A stretch of 64,000 bases of DNA, taken from contig CAXTSX010000011.1 in the NCBI GenBank assembly GCA_964247085.1, positions 1-64,000 of the forward strand, in the 5' to 3' direction. This DNA is from JAAFHZ01 sp964247085 (GTDB lineage Bacteria > Cyanobacteriota > Cyanobacteriia > Cyanobacteriales > Chamaesiphonaceae). This document shows positions 18,123 to 26,452 of the stretch, piece after piece. Position numbers and translations under genes: made by a program. The notes below the pieces were generated by a model that worked only from the letters and a program-made list of their open reading frames with translations, had not been told where the DNA came from and did not search any database. How positions within the stretch are numbered: the first letter of the stretch is position 1; each line of letters starts with the position of its first letter.

Positions 18123-18229
18123 TGGTGGTGGGGGGGAGGCTAAAGCGCATTAAACTTCTCCACCATAGCAAAATGAGTTACCATGTAGAAACATTGTGTC
18201 TACTAGTAGACAATATTTTAGGAATTTAA

Positions 18230-18472
18230 ATGGTTGGAAATATCGCGAAATGGGGCAATAGCTTAGCTATTAGGATTCCCCAACACTTAGCAAAAGAAAT
18301 CGAACTGACTGCGGGGTCAGAAGTTGAGATCGCTGTAGTATCGGGTCAACTGCTAATTAAGCCCACAGTACGTCAGCAATATTCATTGGATGAACTGATT
18401 GCCGGTATCACGCCAGAAAATTGTCATGCAGCGGTTGACACGGGCTTGCCGATCGGAGAAGAAATTTGGTAA
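18230..18472 (+). CDS. MazE-like antitoxin (AbrB/SpoVT fold)
   Basis: This 80-residue protein has the swapped-hairpin DNA-binding start MVGNIAKWGNSLAIRIPQHLAKE typical of MazE antitoxins, followed by an acidic tail that would cover the toxin. Its stop codon overlaps the start of the MazF-like gene (TAATG), as expected for a co-translated pair. It likely represses its own promoter. Confidence 0.9.
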   Translation: MVGNIAKWGNSLAIRIPQHLAKEIELTAGSEVEIAVVSGQLLIKPTVRQQYSLDELIAGITPENCHAAVDTGLPIGEEIW

Positions 18473-18813
18473 TGTCGCAGATTTATATTCCCGATCGCGG
18501 CGATATTGTCTATCTAGATTTCAACCCCATCAAAGGGCATGAACAACGTGGTTACCGGCCTGCTTTAATTATTTCAGTAGCAACTTATAGCCAGAAGAGT
18601 TCCTTGGCCTTGTTTCTGCTCATCACTAGCCAACAAAAAGGCTATCCGTTTGAAGTCCTACTTCCAGAAGGATTGCAGATAAAGGGAGTGATCTTGGTAG
18701 ATCAAATTAAATCTCTAGATTGGCGAGCAAGACAAATAAAGTTTGTAGAAACTGTTTCTTCAGACGTGATCACTGAGGTTCAGTCGAAAATTATGCCACT
18801 AATTTGTTCCTGA
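18472..18813 (+). CDS. MazF-like toxin (mRNA interferase)
   Basis: This 113-residue protein starts at ATG 18472, overlapping the antitoxin stop. The family pattern is IPDRGDIVYLDFNPIKGHEQRGYRPALIIS near the N-terminus, and VILVDQIKSLDWRARQ near the C-terminus includes the conserved DQIKSLDWR motif. Such toxins cleave specific mRNA sequences when the antitoxin is degraded. Length is standard and catalytic residues appear intact, so the pair should be functional. Confidence 0.92.
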   Translation: MSQIYIPDRGDIVYLDFNPIKGHEQRGYRPALIISVATYSQKSSLALFLLITSQQKGYPFEVLLPEGLQIKGVILVDQIKSLDWRARQIKFVETVSSDVITEVQSKIMPLICS

Positions 18814-19223
18814 ACAGAAATTGACCAGCTTGTTCAGATTTCCTTTTCTGGTTCAGTAGTTTCTGCTGGGGGTTGAAACAATTGGTCTAGTTCTTCTGTC
18901 GAACAGCAATCTTCCAAGTCTTCCCGGCTGAATTTCTCCTCAAATTCAGTATTTAAATCTTCTACCATGGCATCAAATTCTGCCTGGGTTAAATCATCTG
19001 GTGATCCTGATTGATTAATCGTCTTGCCTCCATTACTACCAAATATGGGGTGAAATCAAGTGAAACTAATCCAAAATTAGTTATCTAGCCTCAATAATTA
19101 TTGGCAATAAACAACTTGCTATCAGTCTATGATAGTCCATAATTATTAAATTTTAATAAATAAAATTCAACAAGTCTCTCTATTTGTGGTACGGAGAATG
19201 AAGCTATTTGCTCAGATAATGCT
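18814..19223. other. Intergenic region downstream of the MazEF pair
   Basis: This gap of about 400 bases between mazF and ppk1 holds the acidic ORF remnant at 18834-18968; the rest is AT-rich with nothing recognisable. Confidence 0.5.
18834..18968 (-). CDS. Small acidic ORF, possibly a remnant
   Basis: ATG at 18968 opens 44 codons of very acidic protein (contains NTEFEEKFSREDLEDCCSTEE). The frame stays open about 90 nt further upstream without another standard start, so this may be the tail of a decayed gene. No family recognised. Confidence 0.3.
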   Translation of the reverse strand: MVEDLNTEFEEKFSREDLEDCCSTEELDQLFQPPAETTEPEKEI

Positions 19224-21398
19224 CTAATTATTCATATCCATTAGAATCTGGTGAGAGCTAATGTTCTCACCACCGGGGGCTGCTTGCCGCTGCACATAAC
19301 TGCCATCGCTTTGTAGATCCCAAGCTTGCCGATTATCCGCCAGCATGATTCCCAACATTTCATGGATGTCACGAGCAATATCCGGATCTTCGATCGGCAC
19401 AATTGCTTCTACCCTTCGATCCAGATTTCTGGTCATCCAGTCGGCACTACCAATCAAGACCTGTTGATCACCGCCGTTGTAGAAATAATAAATTCGGGAA
19501 TGTTCTAAAAAACGGCCAATAATGCTCATCACCCGGATATTTTCACTAAGTCCCGGAATTCCTGGCCGTAGACAACACATCCCCCGCACGATCAGATCAA
19601 TGCTCACCCCTGCTTGGGATGCTTGGTAGAGCAAAGCAATAATGGCTGGATCGACCAGGGAGTTCATTTTGGCGACAATTCGGCCAGTATCACCAGTTTG
19701 CACCTGTTCAATTTCCTGCTGAATCAGCTGGGCGAACTGCTCACGGGCATTGACTGGAGATATTAACAACTTACGGTAGGCTTGTTGGCGGGAGTAGCCA
19801 GTTAAATAATTGAAGAGATCGGTGAGATCAGCGCCCAGCTCTGGCCGACTACTAAACAAGCCCAGATCGGTGTAAAGACGCGAAGTTTTAGCATTGTAGT
19901 TACCGGTGCCAATATGCACATAGCGGCGAATGGTTTTACCTTCTTGGCGTACCACCAAAATTACTTTGGTGTGAGTTTTTAGTCCGACAAGTCCATACAC
20001 CACATGCACACCGGATTGCTCTAACTGTCTAGCCCAGGCAATGTTGTTCTGTTCATCGAACCTGGCCTTGAGTTCTACTAAGACGGCTACTTGCTTGCCA
20101 TTTTCGGCAGCGGTCATCAGCGCACTAATCAATTTGGAGTCACCAGAAGTGCGGTACAATGTCATTTTTATGGCCAGAACACTGGGGTCGAGAGCGGCGG
20201 CGGTGACAAATTTCTCAACGGTAGCGGTGAAGGATTGATAAGGATGATGGACAAGCAGATCCCCCTCGGCAATCACACTAAAAAAATCTTTTTGGTCATC
20301 ATCCTCTGCCGCTTCGGCTAATTTTTTGAGGCGCGGTGGCAAGGTCGGTGTCCAGGAAATGTCTTTAAGGGCGGGTAGATTGAGGGCATAAATCGCAAAC
20401 AGATCGCTCAAACCTAACAAGCCATCAATTTCGTAGACATCACTGGGGGCTAAGTCCAGTTCTTCCATCAGCATTTGAATAATATGCTCTGGAGTGCCGG
20501 ACTGCACCTCGACCCTGACCACAGAACCACCTAAGCGCCGTTTGCGCAGTTCTTGTTCGATCGCCAGTAACAGATCGTCGGCATCATCTTCGGCGATCGC
20601 AATGTCGGCATTTCTGGTCACCCGAAAAATATGACATTCTTGGATATTCATTCCCGGAAAGAGAGAATCCAGGTTGTGGGCAATTAATTGTTCGATCGGT
20701 AGGCCTGTCCATTGAGAATTGCCTTCCGAAAATTGGCTACAGAGATTGGTGGGCATCTGAATAAAGCGGGGCAAGACTTGCGGCACTTTGACCCGGGCAA
20801 ATAGTTCTTCGGCGGTTTCCGGATGCTTCAAGACCACGGCTAAACTGAGACTCAGATTAGAAATATAGGGAAAAGGATGACTGGGATCGACGGCTAAGGG
20901 GGTGAGTACCGGAAAAATCTGATCTTCAAAGTAGGTTTGGAGATATTGGCGCTGTTCTTGATTTAGCTCAAAATAATTGAGAATATGGATGCCTTGATTG
21001 GCGATCAGTGGCCGCAACACTTTCTCGAAATGTTGATGCTTGCGCTGGAGGAGTGGCCGTAAATGCTGGCCGATCGCTTGCAACTGCTGTTCGGGGTTGC
21101 GGCCATCAGGGGTGGTTTTTTGGACATTAGAGGCAATTTGTTGTTTGATGGTGGCCACCCGCACCATAAAAAACTCATCTAAGTTCACACTAAAAATGCC
21201 CATGAACTTGAGACGCTCCAACAAGAGCGTCCGATCGTCCATCGCTTCATGCAAAACTCGGGCGTTGAATTCCAGCCAGCTCAGCTCCCGGCTGAAATAA
21301 TTTTGGGGATCGTGGAGATCGATCGGGAGTTGCTTAATCTCATCAGCATCTTTATTTTTCAGCTCGTCCATGCCTTTACCCTGATTCTTACCCTTCAT
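19224..21398 (-). CDS. ppk1: Polyphosphate kinase 1
   Basis: This 724-residue enzyme reversibly makes polyphosphate from ATP. The start at 21398 is chosen for its GGGG ribosome site and because it avoids overlap with the upstream gene. Hallmarks: YFSRELSWLEFNARVLHEA at the N-terminus, the HPYQSF region, LKARFDEQNNIAWA, the catalytic KTHTKVILVVR, HIGTGNYNAKTSRLYTDLGLF and RGMCCLRPGIPG. All four PPK1 domains are present at normal length. It is last in a minus-strand set trmFO, small gene, ppk1 with small gaps. Confidence 0.96.
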   Translation of the reverse strand: MKGKNQGKGMDELKNKDADEIKQLPIDLHDPQNYFSRELSWLEFNARVLHEAMDDRTLLLERLKFMGIFSVNLDEFFMVRVATIKQQIASNVQKTTPDGRNPEQQLQAIGQHLRPLLQRKHQHFEKVLRPLIANQGIHILNYFELNQEQRQYLQTYFEDQIFPVLTPLAVDPSHPFPYISNLSLSLAVVLKHPETAEELFARVKVPQVLPRFIQMPTNLCSQFSEGNSQWTGLPIEQLIAHNLDSLFPGMNIQECHIFRVTRNADIAIAEDDADDLLLAIEQELRKRRLGGSVVRVEVQSGTPEHIIQMLMEELDLAPSDVYEIDGLLGLSDLFAIYALNLPALKDISWTPTLPPRLKKLAEAAEDDDQKDFFSVIAEGDLLVHHPYQSFTATVEKFVTAAALDPSVLAIKMTLYRTSGDSKLISALMTAAENGKQVAVLVELKARFDEQNNIAWARQLEQSGVHVVYGLVGLKTHTKVILVVRQEGKTIRRYVHIGTGNYNAKTSRLYTDLGLFSSRPELGADLTDLFNYLTGYSRQQAYRKLLISPVNAREQFAQLIQQEIEQVQTGDTGRIVAKMNSLVDPAIIALLYQASQAGVSIDLIVRGMCCLRPGIPGLSENIRVMSIIGRFLEHSRIYYFYNGGDQQVLIGSADWMTRNLDRRVEAIVPIEDPDIARDIHEMLGIMLADNRQAWDLQSDGSYVQRQAAPGGENISSHQILMDMNN

Positions 21399-21424
21399 TA
21401 TTCCCCACCCAATTAAAGAGATAA

Positions 21425-21631
21425 CTAAAACACTTGATCTTCTTGACCTTTCCACCATTGACCAAGCTTCATCATGTCCCGATGAATATCTTCAAGTCTA
21501 GCGATGTATTCGGCGGGAGACAGATCCTTTTTTTCTTCGGCGAGTTTGCTCAAGCGTAGTTGTACCAATAGCCAGGGCTTTTGATAATCACCGGTTTCGC
21601 CCAGATATTTGGCAAATTCTTCACTCTGCAT
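21425..21631 (-). CDS. Small conserved-looking hypothetical protein
   Basis: This 68-residue, charged, helical protein (contains KPWLLVQLRLSKLAEEKKDLSPAEYIARLEDIHRDMMKLG) lies 5 nt after trmFO and 26 nt before ppk1, so it is surely cotranscribed. No family is known to me. No signal peptide or membrane segment. Confidence 0.7.
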   Translation of the reverse strand: MQSEEFAKYLGETGDYQKPWLLVQLRLSKLAEEKKDLSPAEYIARLEDIHRDMMKLGQWWKGQEDQVF

Positions 21632-21636
21632 GTTGG

Positions 21637-22995
21637 CTACTTGTTCACTAAAACTTTATTACTGACTTGCGCTGCTAATTGATCGATCGCTGCTAGGGAT
21701 CGATCGCGATAAGCGCCGTACCGTTCGGGTTTACCTTTGATCTTGACTGGGAACTCCGGCAAAATACCAAAGTTGGGCGGCATCGGCTGAAAGTATTTGG
21801 GGGCAGCGGTGCAAACAAAGTTAAACAAAGCACCCATCATGGTATTGGGATCAATAATTAATGGTTCTTGACCCTTCGCTAAGCGGGCGGCATTAGTCCC
21901 GGCTAGCCAGCCCCCAGCCGCCGCTGCCGTATATCCTTCGGTGCCAATGATTTGGCCAGCGGCTAATAACGTGGGGCGGTTTTTGAATTGCAAAGCCGCC
22001 GTCAACAGATTTGGTGAATTGATAAAAGTATTGCGGTGCATTACGCCTAGCCGCACAAATTCGGCATTTTCCAAGCCCGGAATCAACCGGAAAATTCTTT
22101 TCTGCTCGCCCCAGCGCAGGTTGGTCTGAAAACCCACCATATTCCATAATTGGCCAGCTTTATCTTCTTGGCGCAGCTGAATCACGGCATAGGGGCGATG
22201 AATTTGATTTTCGGGAGCCTTGAAATCACCACGCCGACCATCGAATAAACCCACTGGTTTTAGGGGACCATAGCGCATGGTCTCTACGCCCCGCTGGGCT
22301 AATTCTTCGATCGGCAAGCAGGCTTCAAAAAACTTGGCAGTCTCTCGATCAAAGTCTTTCAATTCTGCTTGTTCGGCTTTGCAAAGCTCTGACCAAAAAT
22401 GCAGATACTGCTCTTTGTTCATGGGGCAATTCAGGTAAGCGGCTTCGCCTTTATCATAGCGAGAGGCGAAAAAAGCAATATTTTGATCGATCGAATCCCC
22501 CACAATAATTGGGCTGGCCGCATCAAAAAAGCTTAAATAATCCAAGCCCGTAAAATTTTGCAGATCGGTGGCTAACTCAATGCTGGTTAAAGGGCCGGTG
22601 GCCAAGACCGTAATCCCCTCAGTGGGAATCGCTGGCAGCATTTCCCGTTTTAATTCAATTAACGGATGGCTGGCCAAGGTTTGGGTGAGGTCTTGGCTAA
22701 ACTGACCGCGATCGACGGCTAGGGCTCCGCCCGCTGGGACGGAATGCTGGTCGGCTTTGCCAATCACGACGGAACCTAAGCGGCGCAATTCTTCATGCAA
22801 CAGTCCGGCAGCGCGATCGGTAGCCTGCGCTCCAAAGGAATTGCTGCAAACTAATTCGGCTAGTTCTTCGCTGTGGTGGGCGGGGCTGAGTTGGGTGGGG
22901 CGCATTTCGTAGAGGTTTACTGGCACCCCGGCCTGGGCGATTTGCCAAGCGGCTTCGGTGCCAGCGAGGCCACCTCCAATAACAGTAACGCGCAT
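21637..22995 (-). CDS. trmFO: Folate/FAD-dependent tRNA m5U54 methyltransferase TrmFO
   Basis: This 452-residue flavoprotein methylates U54 of tRNA using methylene-tetrahydrofolate. Residues 3-16 form the FAD-binding VIGGGLAGTEAAWQ; other signatures are LVCSNSFGAQ with the conserved Cys, YFDRETAKFFEACLPIEELA-type residues, YGPLKPVGLFDGR, VGFQTNLRWGEQKRIFRLIPGL and AGQIIGTEGYTAAAAGG. Full length. Confidence 0.96.
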   Translation of the reverse strand: MRVTVIGGGLAGTEAAWQIAQAGVPVNLYEMRPTQLSPAHHSEELAELVCSNSFGAQATDRAAGLLHEELRRLGSVVIGKADQHSVPAGGALAVDRGQFSQDLTQTLASHPLIELKREMLPAIPTEGITVLATGPLTSIELATDLQNFTGLDYLSFFDAASPIIVGDSIDQNIAFFASRYDKGEAAYLNCPMNKEQYLHFWSELCKAEQAELKDFDRETAKFFEACLPIEELAQRGVETMRYGPLKPVGLFDGRRGDFKAPENQIHRPYAVIQLRQEDKAGQLWNMVGFQTNLRWGEQKRIFRLIPGLENAEFVRLGVMHRNTFINSPNLLTAALQFKNRPTLLAAGQIIGTEGYTAAAAGGWLAGTNAARLAKGQEPLIIDPNTMMGALFNFVCTAAPKYFQPMPPNFGILPEFPVKIKGKPERYGAYRDRSLAAIDQLAAQVSNKVLVNK

Positions 22996-23016
22996 TTTGA
23001 TTAACTTTTGTAGATA

Positions 23017-23040
23017 GTCTCACTATTATAGTAGTGAGAC
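23017..23040. promoter_or_regulatory. Perfect palindrome in the trmFO/GFA promoter gap
   Basis: Arms GTCTCACTA and TAGTGAGAC with a 6-nt spacer lie 22 nt upstream of the trmFO start and 54 nt before the GFA gene. Size and position suit a repressor operator, although a small stem-loop is also possible. Confidence 0.45.
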
Positions 23041-23093
23041 GCTGGCAGGGAATCTTAAAATGTTGTTGCTAGCTAGAAAGTTTAATATTTGGG

Positions 23094-23477
23094 ATGAATT
23101 TTGTAAGTATGACCAAGCACCAAGGCGGCTGTCACTGCGGAGCAGTGCGTTGGCAAGTAACCATCGAAAACTATCAAGCGATCGACTGTAATTGTTCGAT
23201 CTGTCGGCAAAAGGGTTTTTTACACCTGATCGTGCCGCCGGAGTGTTTTGAATTGCTGCAAGGTCAAGCCATGTTGGCAACCTATACCTTTAATACCAGG
23301 ATCGCTCAACACTTATTTTGTCGGAACTGCGGCATTCATTCTTTTTACCGGCCCCGGTCGCATCCCACTGATTTTGATGTGAATGTTCATTGTTTGGATG
23401 GAGACTTGCTCGATCGGTTTCAGATTGAGCTGTTTGATGGTCAAAATTGGGAGCAAAATGTTGAACAAATTCGTTAA
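23094..23477 (+). CDS. GFA-family protein (glutathione-dependent formaldehyde-activating fold)
   Basis: This 127-residue zinc protein has GGCHCGAVRW near the N-terminus, CNCSICRQKGF and later FCRNCGIHSFYRPR, giving the usual seven-Cys pattern of two zinc sites. The start may be the Met at 23109 (MTKHQGGCHCG). Most members of this family have no proven role; some bind formaldehyde-glutathione adducts. Confidence 0.85.
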   Translation: MNFVSMTKHQGGCHCGAVRWQVTIENYQAIDCNCSICRQKGFLHLIVPPECFELLQGQAMLATYTFNTRIAQHLFCRNCGIHSFYRPRSHPTDFDVNVHCLDGDLLDRFQIELFDGQNWEQNVEQIR

Positions 23478-23479
23478 AA

Positions 23480-23602
23480 GCCGAAAGCTACATCCTGAGC
23501 CAAGCGATTGCCCAAGTCGTCAGTGCCAATCAACCCCGGATTCAGATCAACGTGATTCCGACCGGGAGCACCGTCAGATTTGGAACCGTCAGACTCGGCT
23601 AG
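23480..23602 (+). pseudogene. Gene fragment, possible substrate-binding-protein piece
   Basis: An open stretch of 40 codons without a start, ending at TAG 23602, encodes QAIAQVVSANQPRIQINV followed by PTGST. It faintly recalls the start of TAXI-type solute-binding proteins. It directly follows the GFA stop codon and runs into a second fragment, so this is probably decayed DNA. Low certainty. Confidence 0.25.
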
Positions 23603-23766
23603 GCAAGGTTTTTAGTTCTGCTACGATTTTCAAGTTGCCCTTGGGGGGCAAGCGATCGCCAGATGCTTCCTGGGTAGATCTATCTCGTTGGAATGCTTTG
23701 GATGCCGAGAACCAAGAGAAGTTTCCACCTCTAGCCCCAGTATCGATTTGGGCACGAGCTGTTTGA
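23602..23766 (+). pseudogene. Uma2 (DUF820) nuclease fragment
   Basis: Fifty-four codons encode FKLPLGGKRSPDASW, then WNALDAENQEKFPPLAP, a well-known stretch of Uma2-family proteins (usual length about 190 residues). Both the N-terminal helix region and the C-terminal PD-(D/E)xK core are missing, so this is a truncated remnant. A complete Uma2 gene of a different subgroup lies in the cas operon at 49422. Confidence 0.6.
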
Positions 23767-23845
23767 TAACGGGCTTCGAGTCGATCGCTCTGATTGCGTC
23801 TTTGGCAATTAGCGGAGTAAATCAATTACGATTTACCTTCTCGAT

Positions 23846-24478
23846 TTAGGTTCTGACAACCAATTTATTTTGGGCATGTGCCGCTTCAATTGCATTGGAA
23901 TTTGATGTGAATAACTGGATACTTGGGATGGTACAGTAATCACAATCATCCGTCATAATCTTGATTTGTCCTGCATCTGCTTGGACAATTGCCTCTAAAT
24001 GTAGTAAATCATATCCATCTAAAGCTTGTTCTTGAAATCTTTGTAACGCAGCATCTGTTGTTCCATCATCAACAGTCAAATCCAATGGGATAGCAAAATC
24101 TCTGACAGTAGCCCATGACGATTCTACGAGCTTAACCACATTAGTTCGCTCCTGCAGAAAATTGTGTCGATATTCTTTTAGCTTCGTTTTGGGGGATTTC
24201 TTCCGAAAAGTTTTAAATTCATTTCTTTCGATTACAGACGCAAGCTCGACTAGAATTAATCCAGAATAAGCAAGTGTCGCTCCAACTGAAGCGGCTTGTA
24301 TTAAATACTGTAAATAACTACTAACATCTTGTTGGCGAGCTGGCTCTAGATCTGTAGTTGAGTTTGGATAGCTATACCACAACCAAACATTTGTATCAAT
24401 CAGAAATATATCACTTTTTCGAGGGGCATCTTGCCTAATATCAATGACATCTGCTTGGACTGTAAGATCGAAAGTCAT
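23846..24478 (-). CDS. PIN-like nuclease domain protein
   Basis: This 210-residue protein has a PIN-like core: first acidic residue in FLIDTNVWLW (Asp28), central helix with ILVELASVIERNEF, and the later acidic cluster DLLHLEAIVQAD and IMTDDCDY. PIN domains are metal-dependent RNases. It is larger than a VapC toxin and has no adjacent VapB-type gene; instead it is 3 nt from the STAS-like gene and ends the darT-darG-ATPase-STAS-PIN series. A role as the effector of that cassette is inferred. Confidence 0.75.
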   Translation of the reverse strand: MTFDLTVQADVIDIRQDAPRKSDIFLIDTNVWLWYSYPNSTTDLEPARQQDVSSYLQYLIQAASVGATLAYSGLILVELASVIERNEFKTFRKKSPKTKLKEYRHNFLQERTNVVKLVESSWATVRDFAIPLDLTVDDGTTDAALQRFQEQALDGYDLLHLEAIVQADAGQIKIMTDDCDYCTIPSIQLFTSNSNAIEAAHAQNKLVVRT

Positions 24479-24481
24479 AAG

Positions 24482-24829
24482 TTAGGATAGAGCCAACTCC
24501 TCTTCCCGAACTTCATTGACAGCTTGCCTATAATTTTCATCGCTATAGTAACGTTTTGCACTGTCGAGAACCACGTCTAAAACTTTGCTGCCAACAGAAC
24601 TAATATTTGTATATTTGACTAGACGGGATAAATCCTCATAGGGAATATCTTTGAGAAGTTGACCGATCGCGTAGTTGAAAAAGGGAGAGGCATATGCTTT
24701 AATTCCCAAAAAGTCTAGTTCCACCTCTTTTTGGTCAATAAGCAGAGGATGGACAATATTGTAGATATCTTGTCCACTTTGAAGGGTTACACAGTATGGG
24801 CCGATGAGGTCGTGTATTTTGTATCTCAT
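24482..24829 (-). CDS. STAS-like (DUF4325) domain protein
   Basis: This 115-residue protein has the STAS-like pattern: a strand VELDFLGIKAYASPFFNYAIGQLL in the middle, resembling the DUF4325 family consensus DFxGVxxxSSSFxxxxxGxLL. STAS domains often act as regulatory partners of GHKL ATPases (anti-sigma/anti-anti-sigma logic), and such an ATPase gene lies immediately upstream, 33 nt away. Together they probably form a switch. Confidence 0.7.
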   Translation of the reverse strand: MRYKIHDLIGPYCVTLQSGQDIYNIVHPLLIDQKEVELDFLGIKAYASPFFNYAIGQLLKDIPYEDLSRLVKYTNISSVGSKVLDVVLDSAKRYYSDENYRQAVNEVREEELALS

Positions 24830-24862
24830 AATTGCTCACATGCCGCTGAATTTAAAAAAAAG

Positions 24863-25438
24863 CTAATTTTCAGTAGATAGACAGTATGCTGACTCATCGC
24901 ACTGAAGCGTAATATTTACTAGGGTGCCCAGAAAAGGTCTATTAATATAAGTATACTCCATCATGTTATCAGATATTTTGATACATCCGTCATTAGTACA
25001 AATTGTCAAGATGCCTTGATTCTGATTAATGAAGTCGTTTAGTATCGTCAATCCGTTACCACTGCTGATGTCTTTTTTTGTACTATTCCCTTGCTGGAAT
25101 GCCCATTCTAGTGCTTCTTCGGTAGACATGTTATCGTGTCCGGGGAGGGAACGAACATTGCTGGCAATCCCTATACCAAAGTCAATGGTAGAGAGTTCTA
25201 GACGTTTTTCTCTGGGGTAGTGTTGCCCGCAGCTAAAGACACCGATGGGAGATTGACTATGGTCGAAAGCGTTTGTATAAATTTCAGCAAGATTGCTGAT
25301 GATTACTTGTTTGAGCTGATCACTGATATTTATCCAGTTTCGTCCTAGCCATTGATCTTCTAGATAAGGCAGAATACCATAATCACGACTTGTTAAGTCA
25401 ATGTCATAGCGAAATGGAATGGCTAACTTTAAAGATAT
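24863..25438 (-). CDS. GHKL-type ATP-binding protein without a standard start codon
   Basis: The reading frame is open from 25465 down to the stop at 24863. It encodes a typical histidine-kinase-like ATPase: N box NLAEIYTNAFDHSQSP, then GVFSCGQHYPREKR, G1 box TIDFGIGIASNVRSLPGHD, and GNGLTILNDFI as the later glycine motif. The first ATG in frame (25129) lies after the G1 box, so a product from there would lack the nucleotide site. The natural N-terminus seems to begin near ISLKLAIPFRYD at about 25438, but only ATA, ATT or CTG codons are available. The upstream DarG frame also looks shortened at its end. Either a rare start codon is used or a small deletion fused the genes; the 5' end given is approximate. 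Confidence 0.65.
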   Translation of the reverse strand: MSLKLAIPFRYDIDLTSRDYGILPYLEDQWLGRNWINISDQLKQVIISNLAEIYTNAFDHSQSPIGVFSCGQHYPREKRLELSTIDFGIGIASNVRSLPGHDNMSTEEALEWAFQQGNSTKKDISSGNGLTILNDFINQNQGILTICTNDGCIKISDNMMEYTYINRPFLGTLVNITLQCDESAYCLSTEN

Positions 25439-26402
25439 TCTGTTTGCGTTCGCTCCACTCTTGAACTAGTGAGATGGCGAGATCGCAGTCAATCACAGCT
25501 TGTGGATATTCTTTAGTTACCCAGTAAACTGTTGCTAGCATTTCCATCCCGTAGGGCGTTTCAAAGCCCATAATCAGGTTACTAACACGCTCCAAATGGG
25601 CATGAGACTCATCGCAATTCGCTAAAAAAGCCTGAGCCTCTTCTCTTCCTGCTGGTAAAACAGAGATTTGAGAGTTTTGAGATCGATCGCCATAGCCTTG
25701 AATAAAATGCCCATCGATCGCTTGAAGAACATGGTTTAAGTTCTCAGCATAAAGTCCATACTGATTTTTCTGATCACGGAGTCTCAATGGTTCACCAGCT
25801 TCCTGAAGGAAATACGCAAGTTTTTGAATCTCTAATTTGGAGAGACGATAACCTGGAACACCATATAAATCTAATAATCGAACGAATAAGGCACGAGCAC
25901 GAGTCATTTTAGATTTTTCAGTCCCAACTTTCATCTTGTCAGCGGTAGGCGCACCACTAGGCTCGAAGATGATTATCTTTACTTCTGGTAAATTCTCAAA
26001 TGCTTGAATGATAAGTGGCTTGACATCATTCCAAGCTAGTCCACCATTACCACAGCCGAGAGGTGGTATAGCTATAGATTCTATTCGCAGTCGCTTTACA
26101 TCTACGGCCAATGCTTCTAGTCCAGACTTGATATCTTCAATCCTCGATTTTTCTTTCCAGTGACGTTTCGTTGGGAAGTTGATCGCATAGCGGGGGAAAA
26201 GCCTTTCCGTTGAAACGATGAACATTTTTCCTGGTTGAACTTCCTGTGCTGTGCAAGCTTTTTTGTACTCTTTGAAAACTTCCGGAAATACTCGTTTGAA
26301 TTGCAAAGCAATACTTTTACCCATTACGCCAACACAATTAACTGTATTGACGAGGGCAACAGCATTTTCATCTAGGATATTGCCTTGTTTAAATTCAATC
26401 AT
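25404..26402 (-). CDS. darG: DarG antitoxin (macrodomain DNA ADP-ribosylglycohydrolase)
   Basis: This protein of about 332 residues removes ADP-ribose from thymidines in DNA and binds DarT. The macrodomain (residues 1-155) shows IEFKQGNILDENAVALVN, NCVGVMGKSIALQFK, INFPTKRHWK and IAIPPLGCGNGGLAW. The C-terminal domain (about 170-330) contains RLSKLEIQKLAYFLQEAGE and LIMGFETPYGMEMLATVYWV, as in full DarG proteins. The start at 26402 has AAGG eight bases upstream. The C-terminus ends abruptly with FKVSHSISL, where relatives continue for roughly 15 more residues. The upstream darT overlaps in the longer frame. Confidence 0.9.
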   Translation of the reverse strand: MIEFKQGNILDENAVALVNTVNCVGVMGKSIALQFKRVFPEVFKEYKKACTAQEVQPGKMFIVSTERLFPRYAINFPTKRHWKEKSRIEDIKSGLEALAVDVKRLRIESIAIPPLGCGNGGLAWNDVKPLIIQAFENLPEVKIIIFEPSGAPTADKMKVGTEKSKMTRARALFVRLLDLYGVPGYRLSKLEIQKLAYFLQEAGEPLRLRDQKNQYGLYAENLNHVLQAIDGHFIQGYGDRSQNSQISVLPAGREEAQAFLANCDESHAHLERVSNLIMGFETPYGMEMLATVYWVTKEYPQAVIDCDLAISLVQEWSERKQNIFKVSHSISL

Positions 26403-26452
26403 GAGCATTGCCTTGTTTCGTACAAAAGTACTAATACGTATTTTACCAAGTA

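Noticed and set aside
21399..21458. N-terminal extension of polyphosphate kinase
   Set aside because: It would overlap the upstream small gene, and the ATG at 21398 has a better ribosome site.
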